20,166 nt of DNA from a virus, in IMG/VR virus record IMGVR_UViG_3300047558_000005, positions 1 to 20,166 of that record; one strand, written 5' to 3'. Positions 13,938-20,166 of the stretch are shown piece after piece (the first letter of the stretch is position 1; every line of letters starts with the position of its first letter). The notes under the pieces are model-generated. The model had not been told where the DNA came from. It saw only the letters and a list, made by a program, of their open reading frames with translations, and made no database searches. Position numbers and translations under genes: made by a program.

Positions 13938-15116
13938 ATGGCATCAGTAATTAACGGAACTAATATAGTCTTATACGCAAAAAGAAGTAATGCAAAATAT
14001 TACCTTAATGGAAGTGTAAATAATGGCACTATTAGTGGTAATACATTTTATGAATTAGGCTCAAGTGAAAATACAGGCTCAAGTGCAGATTTTTCTAAAA
14101 ATACAGATGGTAGAATTACTGGATTTATTACTGATATTGGTTATCCAAGTTCTGTTACTCTTCCTGCTGGAACATGGACTTTTGTCAATTACCTTAGTAT
14201 TACAACAGACCTTACAGGTTCTCCAGGATTCTATTATAAAATATATAAATATAATGGTACTACATTAACCCTATTGGCTACATCATCAACTACAACTTTA
14301 ACATCAACTGCAAAGACTAAATATACTACAAGTATATCTATGTCAAGTGCTGTTTTAAGTGACACCGATAGAATAGCAATAGAGTTTTATTCTGTAAATT
14401 CTACAACAAGAACTACAACGTTATATACTCAAGGAGTTAATGATAGTTCTGTAGTAACAACATTTGATTATTATACTCCATTTGGAGCTTCTACAAACTG
14501 CTCTTTTGAAACTAGCGTAGAGCAAGTAGAAGTAACTAGCCAAACTTCAGCATGGTTCAGAGAATATAAGAATGATGTAATAACATGGTCTGTTAATTGT
14601 GATGGCTTTATTACTTTAAGTAATAATTACAACTATGCTTATTTATTACAATTAGTATTAGATAAGACGCCTATAACTATAAAATTTGCAATAGACAATG
14701 ACAATGGAGCTGGTAGTGATACTTTAGGTAATACTATACTTACAGGATTGGCTAACTTAACATCATTATCATTGTCAGGTCCAGTTGAAGGTGCTTCTAC
14801 ATATAGTGTATTATTGCAAGGAACTGGTGGATATTCTATCGATGGTATTTCAGTACAAACTCAAGGCATATCATTTAGCACTCAGATTGTTAAAATGCTA
14901 GATTATACGGCAACAGGCGGAGAAACTACAATAACATTTACTGATGCTATTGGATTTACTTGCTTTAGTGTAAGTAGAGGTGGAGTAGAAGTACAAACAA
15001 TATTAACGTCAGGAACTCCTACAGGAGACAATGTAATGTTTAATACTGCAAATGGGATATTAACTTTTGGAACAGCTTTAGGAACAGGAGAATTTGTTAG
15101 AGCATTATTTAAATAA
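13938..15116 (+). CDS. Tail protein with a tail-tube-like domain split by an inserted beta domain
   Basis: Protein of 392 residues. Its first residues (INGTNIVLYA) and residues about 183-297 (NCSFETSVEQVEVTSQTSAW, then VITWSVNCDGFITL, then ANLTSLSLSGPVEGAS and LLQGTG) align by eye with the tube protein at 9187-9624. Between them, about 15-182, sits a beta-rich module (VTLPAGTWTFVNYLSITTD, YYKIYKYNGTTLTLLATS, DRIAIEFYSVN) of a kind common in phage adsorption proteins. A short beta domain forms the C-terminus (about 300-392). It is probably a tail-tip or decoration protein that docks on tube-like rings. It starts two bases after the preceding stop. Confidence 0.6.
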   Translation: MASVINGTNIVLYAKRSNAKYYLNGSVNNGTISGNTFYELGSSENTGSSADFSKNTDGRITGFITDIGYPSSVTLPAGTWTFVNYLSITTDLTGSPGFYYKIYKYNGTTLTLLATSSTTTLTSTAKTKYTTSISMSSAVLSDTDRIAIEFYSVNSTTRTTTLYTQGVNDSSVVTTFDYYTPFGASTNCSFETSVEQVEVTSQTSAWFREYKNDVITWSVNCDGFITLSNNYNYAYLLQLVLDKTPITIKFAIDNDNGAGSDTLGNTILTGLANLTSLSLSGPVEGASTYSVLLQGTGGYSIDGISVQTQGISFSTQIVKMLDYTATGGETTITFTDAIGFTCFSVSRGGVEVQTILTSGTPTGDNVMFNTANGILTFGTALGTGEFVRALFK

Positions 15117-15118
15117 TT

Positions 15119-16372
15119 ATGAGTCAATTACAGATAGTAAATTCAGCCAAGTTCACTACCCTTGCAGGTTCAGGTAATGTAATTGCAGGTGGTGATACTA
15201 ATGGCACATTAACCAAAATAACTATAGGTAGTGGTTTAACGTTATCAGGTGGTGTACTTACTTCAAGCGGAAGTGGTACAGCCTTAACTCTAACAACTAC
15301 TGGGACAAGTGGAGCTGCTACTTATAATAGCGGTACAGGAGTATTAAACATACCTATATATTCTAGTGGTTCAGGTGCTGTAAGTTCAGTCTTTGGTCGT
15401 ACTGGAGCTGTAGTAGCTGTTAGCGGTGATTACAATACTGATTTAGTTACTGAAGGTTCTACTAATCTATATTTTACTAATGCTAGAGCAAGGGGTGTAT
15501 TAAGTGCAAATCCAGGTTCAGCATTAACTTACAATAGTTCTACTGGTAGGTTTACTTTAAACGCAGCAGATGGAGGTGTACCTGGTTATGTTACAACAAC
15601 TGATTATAACTATTGGGATAGTAAACAAGATTCAATAGGAACTGGTACAACTTCTCAATTTTTAAGAGGTGATTTAGTATGGGCTACTCCAGCACCAATA
15701 TCATTAAACGATTTAACAGATGTTGCTTATGTAGGAAGTCCTACAAATGGGCAAGTATTAACTTTTAGATTTGGAGATTGGAGAAACGAAACTCCTCCAT
15801 CTTATGTTTTAGCAAGTAGAACATTAACAATAAATGGAACATCTTATGACCTTTCTGCTGATAGGTCTTGGTCAGTTGGTACGGTAACATCTGTTACGGT
15901 GTCTGGACCATTATATACATCTGGGTCATCTACTGCCCCAGTAATTAACATTAATCAAGCGACAACAACTCAAAGTGGATATTTGTCTCAATATGATTAT
16001 AATGTTTTCAATAATAAGGCATCTACTGCTGACTTGGCAAATTATCTGCCATTAACTGGAGGAACTTTATCTGGAGTATTAACTGCTCCAGGCTTCTTTG
16101 AGTCATCAGATAAACGCCTTAAAAAGCAAATAGAGGCTAATTATGCCCCTAAAAGCATTCAGGATATACAAACATACCTTTACGAGAAAGACGGTAAAAT
16201 TGAGGCTGGATATTACGCACAAGAGGTGCAAGAAATTATGCCTTATGCGGTAGCTGAAGGTAAGGATGGCTTCTTGGCAGTAGCCTACAATCAAGTTTTA
16301 GCATCAAAGGTTCAATATTTAGAAAATGAATTAAAAGCGTTAAAAGATGAGTTGGGCAGGATTAGCAAGTAA
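15119..16372 (+). CDS. Tail fibre protein with C-terminal S74 intramolecular chaperone
   Basis: Protein of 417 residues. The N-terminal two-thirds is Gly/Ser/Thr-rich fibre repeat, including SSVFGRTGAVVAVSGDYNTD and EGSTNLYFTNARARGVLSA (about 88-130), modules also present in the fibre gene at 17250. The C-terminal 88 residues form a Peptidase_S74 domain: SDKRLKKQI with S330 and K335 as the probable Ser-Lys dyad, then AGYYAQEVQEIMPYAV, ending in a coiled coil (VQYLENELKALKDEL). In this family the domain trimerises the fibre, then cleaves itself off just before the serine. Its end overlaps the next gene by 26 bases. Confidence 0.85.
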   Translation: MSQLQIVNSAKFTTLAGSGNVIAGGDTNGTLTKITIGSGLTLSGGVLTSSGSGTALTLTTTGTSGAATYNSGTGVLNIPIYSSGSGAVSSVFGRTGAVVAVSGDYNTDLVTEGSTNLYFTNARARGVLSANPGSALTYNSSTGRFTLNAADGGVPGYVTTTDYNYWDSKQDSIGTGTTSQFLRGDLVWATPAPISLNDLTDVAYVGSPTNGQVLTFRFGDWRNETPPSYVLASRTLTINGTSYDLSADRSWSVGTVTSVTVSGPLYTSGSSTAPVININQATTTQSGYLSQYDYNVFNNKASTADLANYLPLTGGTLSGVLTAPGFFESSDKRLKKQIEANYAPKSIQDIQTYLYEKDGKIEAGYYAQEVQEIMPYAVAEGKDGFLAVAYNQVLASKVQYLENELKALKDELGRISK

Positions 16373-16838
16373 TCAATGTATAAGCTGGGATAATTTAAAA
16401 AACGCAGTTGATACTGGTGTTTTTGAGAAAGCTGAAGCCGCAGTTCCTCCTGGTTCTAAACAAATAACAAGGGCAGAAGCAGAACAATATGTTGTAATTA
16501 ATCCAATTACCTCAAAAGCAAATAATCAATTACCAGTAAAATCTGATTTAACTCCGTCTACTGGAGCATTTAAATTTAATATATCAGATAATGGTACAAA
16601 TAGTGCTGGAGCTTGTGCTTTATTTTTAGACCCTGCTACAATAGCTTGGTGCAATACCGCTACACCTGTAAATGGTACTGTTTTTTATGCAGATTATAGA
16701 TTTACTACTATATTTCCAATGAGTTCATATTCTGGACCATTTTTGCATTATAAAACATATGGCTCAACTGGCAATGGTTTTAGAGCAAGATTTGATACTA
16801 CAACCTCTACTATAAACAATACTCCTGTAGCTTGTTAG
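16347..16838 (+). CDS. Hypothetical tail/fibre-associated protein
   Basis: Protein of 163 residues, not firmly recognised. The N-terminus (ASNQCISWDNLKNAVDTGVF, about 7-26) followed by KQITRAEAEQYV resembles a short module found in tail-region proteins of Bacteroidota phages. The remainder is Thr/Asn/Gly-rich with aromatic residues and is probably beta structure (GACALFLDPATIAWCN, LHYKTYGSTGNGFRARF); four cysteines are present. The ATG at 16347 lies inside the end of the preceding fibre gene in another frame; no later ATG in frame would keep the N-terminal module. A small fibre or tip component is likely from position alone. Confidence 0.6.
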   Translation: MSWAGLASNQCISWDNLKNAVDTGVFEKAEAAVPPGSKQITRAEAEQYVVINPITSKANNQLPVKSDLTPSTGAFKFNISDNGTNSAGACALFLDPATIAWCNTATPVNGTVFYADYRFTTIFPMSSYSGPFLHYKTYGSTGNGFRARFDTTTSTINNTPVAC

Positions 16839-16857
16839 GCATTGTCTAATAATTGGT

Positions 16858-16865
16858 TATTTTTG
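16858..16865 (+). promoter_or_regulatory. Promoter-like TAnnTTTG element before the small baseplate gene
   Basis: TATTTTTG lies 20 bases after the preceding stop and 16 bases before the ATG at 16882, and the next bases (GTAGAAATATATA) match those following the elements before 2405 and 7396. A TTG at 16832-16834 is 23 bases upstream, longer than ideal. Could give separate transcription of the last fibre genes. Confidence 0.4.
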
Positions 16866-16881
16866 TAGAAATATATATATA

Positions 16882-17250
16882 ATGTCTTGTTTAAGTACAA
16901 ATGCTGATTTTAGACCAGCACAATACAATATCTCAATTTGGAAAAGTAATACATGGAGTCAGATTTTCTTATTGACTGCCAATACTGTACCAATAAATTT
17001 AAGTACTGCAACTGTTGAAATCCAAATCAGAAAGAAGATTACTTCTACTAATGCTGAATTAACCCTAACCGAGAATGGTGGCGGTATAGTGGTTGGGGGT
17101 GTCAACAATAACATGATTACCATTAATAAGGATATAGACCTTGATGCAGGTAACTATGTTTATGACATGGCAGTTCAATTTTCTAATTCTAACATTAAAA
17201 CATATATCTGGGGTAACTTCATCGTTTATCAAGATATTACACAATTATAA
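16882..17250 (+). CDS. Small baseplate protein, BppU N-terminal-like
   Basis: Protein of 122 residues. The pattern, a short lead, then WSQIFLLTANTVPINLSTAT, VEIQIRKK, a variable middle (GGGIVVGGVNNNMITINKDI) and a final DAGNYVYDMAVQFSNSNIKT with IWGNFIVYQDI, matches the compact beta domain seen at the N-terminus of baseplate upper proteins and related tail adaptor proteins. Here the domain stands alone. It may be the adaptor that anchors the long fibre encoded next, with which it overlaps by one base (TAATG). Confidence 0.6.
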   Translation: MSCLSTNADFRPAQYNISIWKSNTWSQIFLLTANTVPINLSTATVEIQIRKKITSTNAELTLTENGGGIVVGGVNNNMITINKDIDLDAGNYVYDMAVQFSNSNIKTYIWGNFIVYQDITQL

Positions 17251-20166
17251 TGAGTACAGAGATAACAATAACCGAGACCACGATTGACATTAATGTCACC
17301 GAGTATCCAATAACAATTGAAGCTCCTTCAGGTGCCTATCCACTACCTACGAGTGTTTATAGTGTGTTTGGTAGAACAGGTAATGTTGTAGCTACTGAAG
17401 GTGACTATACTTTAACTCAATTAGCTGGTGTAACAATCACTAGCCCTATTGCTGGTCAAGCCTTAGTATATAACGGAACAAGTTGGGTAAACAATACCGA
17501 GACTTATGTGGGTACTGTTACTTCTGTAAATATGAGTGTACCAACTGGGCTTACGATAAGCGGGAACCCTATTACAACGGCTGGTACATTAGCCTTAGGT
17601 TTAGCGAGTGGATACTCAATCCCTACAACAGCTAAACAAACTACTTGGGATACTGCTTACAACGATTCAATCGTTTCTGCTGCGGTTACTGGAACTACTA
17701 CTAAGACTTTAACTCTTAATCAACAAGATGGTGGAACTGTTACTGCAAGTTGGACTGATTATGATACTGCTCCAGTAACTTCGGTGTTTGGAAGAACTGG
17801 TGTGATTACTGCTCAAAGTGGAGACTACAATACTTTACAAGTAACAGAGAATACTAACTTATATTTTACTAACCAAAGAGCAAGATTTGCTATAAGTGGT
17901 GATGCTACTTCTGGTGTGGTATATTCTAATACAACAGGCATTATTGCTTTAGATGATATTCCTAATACAAGTTTACTTAACCCTTCACTTACAATTAATA
18001 GTAAGTCAGTTGCTTTAGGTGGAACTGTAACTTTAACTACTACGGATGTAGCAGAAGGCACAAACTTATATTATACTCAAGCAAGATTTAACTCTGCTTT
18101 TGCTGCTAAGACTACAACAGACTTAACAGAAGGTACTAATTTATATTTTACAACGGCAAGAGCACAATCGGCTATTACTGGTACTGCTCCTATTAGCGTG
18201 GCAAGTGGTAATGTTACTATTAGTCAAGCTGGTACTTCTGGGAATGGTTACTTAAGTTCTACTGATTGGAATACTTTTAACAATAAGCAAAACGCATTAA
18301 CATTAACCGTAACTGGTAACAATGGTTCTGCTACTTTGGTTGGTGCAACATTAAATATTCCTACATATACTTTAGCTGGATTGGGCGGTATTAGCTTAAC
18401 TGGTTTAAGTGCTTCTTCTCCTTTACTATATGATAACACAACTGGTAATTTTAGCATACAAGTTGCGAATGTATCTCAAAATGGTTATTTGTCAAGTACT
18501 GATTGGTCTACTTTTAATTCTAAACAAGCTGCTTTGAATGGCACTGGATTTGTTAAGATTAGTGGAACAACCATTTCTTACGATAACTCAACATATTTAA
18601 CAACTATTAGCGGTATTGCTGCTGGTGGAGAATTAAGCGGTACTTATGCAAACCCAAGTTTAGTGAATAGTGCGGTTACTGGCAAGGTTTTAACTGGTGT
18701 AAACATCACTGGAGGTACAATACAAGCAACAGATTCTATCTTAACTGCTTTTGGTAAAATACAAAATCAAATTAATGGTTTAGTTGGTGGGTCTATATAC
18801 AAGGGTACATGGAATGCATCAACAAACACTCCGACATTAGCGAGTGGAGTTGGGACAACTGGATGGTATTATATTGTCAATGTAGCTGGTTCTACAAACC
18901 TTGATGGGATTACTGATTGGAATGTGGGAGACTGGGCGATTTTTGATGGTACGGCTTGGCAACAAGTGGACAACACAGATGCGGTTGTTTCCGTAAACGG
19001 ATTTACTGGTGCGGTTTCTTTGACTACTTCAAACATAAGCGAGGGAACAAATCTTTATTATACCGATGCAAGAGCAAGAGCATCTAACTCGGCTGGAACT
19101 GGAATTAGTTACAACTCAACAAATGGAGTTATTACAAATAGTGCACCAGACCAAACAGTAAGTTTAACTGGTGGAACTGGCATTTCAACAAGCGGTTCTT
19201 ATCCTAACTTTACAATAACAAATACTGCTCCAGACCAGACTGTATCATTAACTGGTGCTGGTACTACATCAATAAGCGGAACTTATCCAAACTTTACTAT
19301 AACAAGTAATGACCAATATACTGGAACTGTTACAAGCGTTGGTATTACCGAGTCAAGTGCTGCTTTATCAATCACTGGCAGTCCAGTTACTACAAGCGGA
19401 AACATTAACATAGGATTTGCTGGTAATTCAACTCAATATGTGGCTGGGGATGGTTCTTTGATAACTTTTCCAACTATTGGTCAAGCAAGTAAATTAATTA
19501 CTGAAGTTTACAATTCAACTGGTGCAACTTTAACTAAAGGAACTGTTGTTTATATTAACGGAGGTTATGGCAACTTACCAAGTGTTACTAAGGCATTGGC
19601 TACAAGTGATGCAACAAGTGCTCAAACTTATGGTGTCATTCAAGGCGACATAACAAATAACAACAATGGATATGTGGTTGTAATTGGTGCTTTAACTGAT
19701 TTGGACACATCTGCTTATTCGGATGGAACTCAATTGTATTTAAGTTCAACAACGGCTGGTGCTTACACAAGTACAAAGCAATATGCTCCAGCACATTTAG
19801 TTTATGTAGGCATTGTAACTCGTGCACATCCAACTCAAGGTGTAATTGAAGTTAAGATTCAAAATGGTTATGAGTTAGATGAATTACACAATGTAAGTGC
19901 TCAAAGTCCTAATAACGGAGATATTTTACAATATGTATCAAGCACAAGTTTATGGACAAAGACTGCTGGTACAACATCAAGCATTGCAGAGGGCTCTAAC
20001 TTATACTATACAGATGCTCGTGCAAGAGGTGCGGTTAGTTTAACGACTACTGGCAACAACGGAGCATCAACATACAATAGCACAACTGGTGTTTTAAATG
20101 TACCTACTTATACTTTAGCTGGTTTAGGAGGTATTAACTTAACATCTCTAAGTGCTACAACTCCTT
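17250..20166 (+). CDS. Long repetitive tail fibre protein (partial, continues past the window)
   Basis: The ATG at 17250 overlaps the preceding stop, and the frame stays open for 972 codons to the window end, so the C-terminus is missing. It is a fibre made of recurring modules: VFGRTG..GDY at about residues 39, 179 and a variant at 582; EGTNLY(F/Y)T..RAR at about 203, 272, 297, 601 and 917; GYLSSTDW.TFN.KQ at about 332 and 412; YTLAGLGGI at about 372 and 953. Between them lies a less repetitive stretch (about 510-570, GSIYKGTWNAS...WNVGDWAIFDG) and a 740-880 region. The composition is Thr/Gly/Ser/Asn-rich with no cysteine-rich or catalytic motif. It probably binds receptors; a C-terminal chaperone or binding tip would lie outside the window. 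Confidence 0.85.
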   Translation, partial: MSTEITITETTIDINVTEYPITIEAPSGAYPLPTSVYSVFGRTGNVVATEGDYTLTQLAGVTITSPIAGQALVYNGTSWVNNTETYVGTVTSVNMSVPTGLTISGNPITTAGTLALGLASGYSIPTTAKQTTWDTAYNDSIVSAAVTGTTTKTLTLNQQDGGTVTASWTDYDTAPVTSVFGRTGVITAQSGDYNTLQVTENTNLYFTNQRARFAISGDATSGVVYSNTTGIIALDDIPNTSLLNPSLTINSKSVALGGTVTLTTTDVAEGTNLYYTQARFNSAFAAKTTTDLTEGTNLYFTTARAQSAITGTAPISVASGNVTISQAGTSGNGYLSSTDWNTFNNKQNALTLTVTGNNGSATLVGATLNIPTYTLAGLGGISLTGLSASSPLLYDNTTGNFSIQVANVSQNGYLSSTDWSTFNSKQAALNGTGFVKISGTTISYDNSTYLTTISGIAAGGELSGTYANPSLVNSAVTGKVLTGVNITGGTIQATDSILTAFGKIQNQINGLVGGSIYKGTWNASTNTPTLASGVGTTGWYYIVNVAGSTNLDGITDWNVGDWAIFDGTAWQQVDNTDAVVSVNGFTGAVSLTTSNISEGTNLYYTDARARASNSAGTGISYNSTNGVITNSAPDQTVSLTGGTGISTSGSYPNFTITNTAPDQTVSLTGAGTTSISGTYPNFTITSNDQYTGTVTSVGITESSAALSITGSPVTTSGNINIGFAGNSTQYVAGDGSLITFPTIGQASKLITEVYNSTGATLTKGTVVYINGGYGNLPSVTKALATSDATSAQTYGVIQGDITNNNNGYVVVIGALTDLDTSAYSDGTQLYLSSTTAGAYTSTKQYAPAHLVYVGIVTRAHPTQGVIEVKIQNGYELDELHNVSAQSPNNGDILQYVSSTSLWTKTAGTTSSIAEGSNLYYTDARARGAVSLTTTGNNGASTYNSTTGVLNVPTYTLAGLGGINLTSLSATTP
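18360..20166 (+). repeat. DNA-level fibre repeat (18360-18423 and 20103-20166)
   Basis: Two 64-base copies, aligned by eye without gaps, agree at 52 of 64 positions. They encode the PTYTLAGLGGI(S/N)L module and are about 1.74 kb apart in the same frame. The second copy runs to the end of the window. The upstream flank is also similar at protein level (TVTGNNGSATL versus TTTGNNGASTY), so the duplicated unit is larger than the part conserved in DNA. Confidence 0.7.

Noticed and set aside
14065-14268. 67-codon + strand ORF inside 13938-15116
   Set aside because: Leucine-rich shadow in another frame of a convincing longer gene.
16845-16864. AATAA-TTGG-TTATT followed by T's as a terminator
   Set aside because: The stem is five A-T pairs only, too weak, and the T's belong to the promoter-like box.
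15119-20166. Diversity-generating retroelement acting on the fibre genes
   Set aside because: No reverse transcriptase, template repeat or adenine-biased near-identical repeat pair was seen; repeats here are protein modules with mixed substitutions.

Overview
The window holds the late structural module of a tailed double-stranded DNA phage or prophage with a long non-contractile tail (siphovirus type). Every gene is on the + strand, in the order terminase, portal, head, neck, tail tube, tail chaperones, tape measure, tail tip, fibres. The host is probably a member of the Bacteroidota (Flavobacterium-like), an inference from four observations: the DNA is visibly AT-rich; most start codons lack a Shine-Dalgarno sequence and follow A-rich leaders; several gaps carry the Bacteroidota promoter box TAnnTTTG; and the tail proteins resemble those of Bacteroidota phages. 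No integrase, repressor, replication or lysis gene is visible, so a lytic or temperate lifestyle cannot be decided.

Layout. Bases 1-401 are non-coding and rich in short inverted repeats. A possible 32-codon ORF (402-500) precedes the small terminase gene (484-1011). The 218-base gap before the large terminase gene is unusually structured: five TTTA units at about 11-base spacing, then two TGTTG-N8-CAACA dyads centred 31 bp apart. TerL (1230-2366), portal (2405-3814), MuF-like protein (3820-4650), prohead protease (4661-5434) and HK97-fold major capsid protein (5434-6600) follow. A strong hairpin terminator (6631-6660) ends the capsid unit, and a free-standing GIY-YIG homing endonuclease (6661-7371) sits directly behind it. 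A promoter-like element at 7373-7380 could restart transcription for the connector and neck genes (7396-9166) and tail tube gene (9187-9624).

The tail chaperone pair (9646-10011 and 10005-10325) overlaps at a run of nine A's and has the layout of a programmed -1 frameshift, as in lambda gpG/gpGT. The tape measure (10325-12001), a baseplate-hub-like protein (12001-13935), a tail-tube-related protein with a large inserted domain (13938-15116), a fibre with a C-terminal S74 self-cleaving chaperone (15119-16372), two small tail or fibre proteins (16347-16838, 16882-17250) and a very long repetitive fibre gene (17250 to beyond the window end) complete the set.

Together these genes package DNA (TerS/TerL through the portal), build and mature the capsid (protease and capsid protein, whose N-terminal coiled coil probably replaces a scaffold), join head to tail, polymerise a tube on the tape measure with the G/GT chaperones, and add the adsorption apparatus. 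The less ordinary points are the structured terS-terL gap, the repeated promoter-plus-leader element before three genes, the frameshift site, and the tail-tube paralogue carrying an inserted domain.
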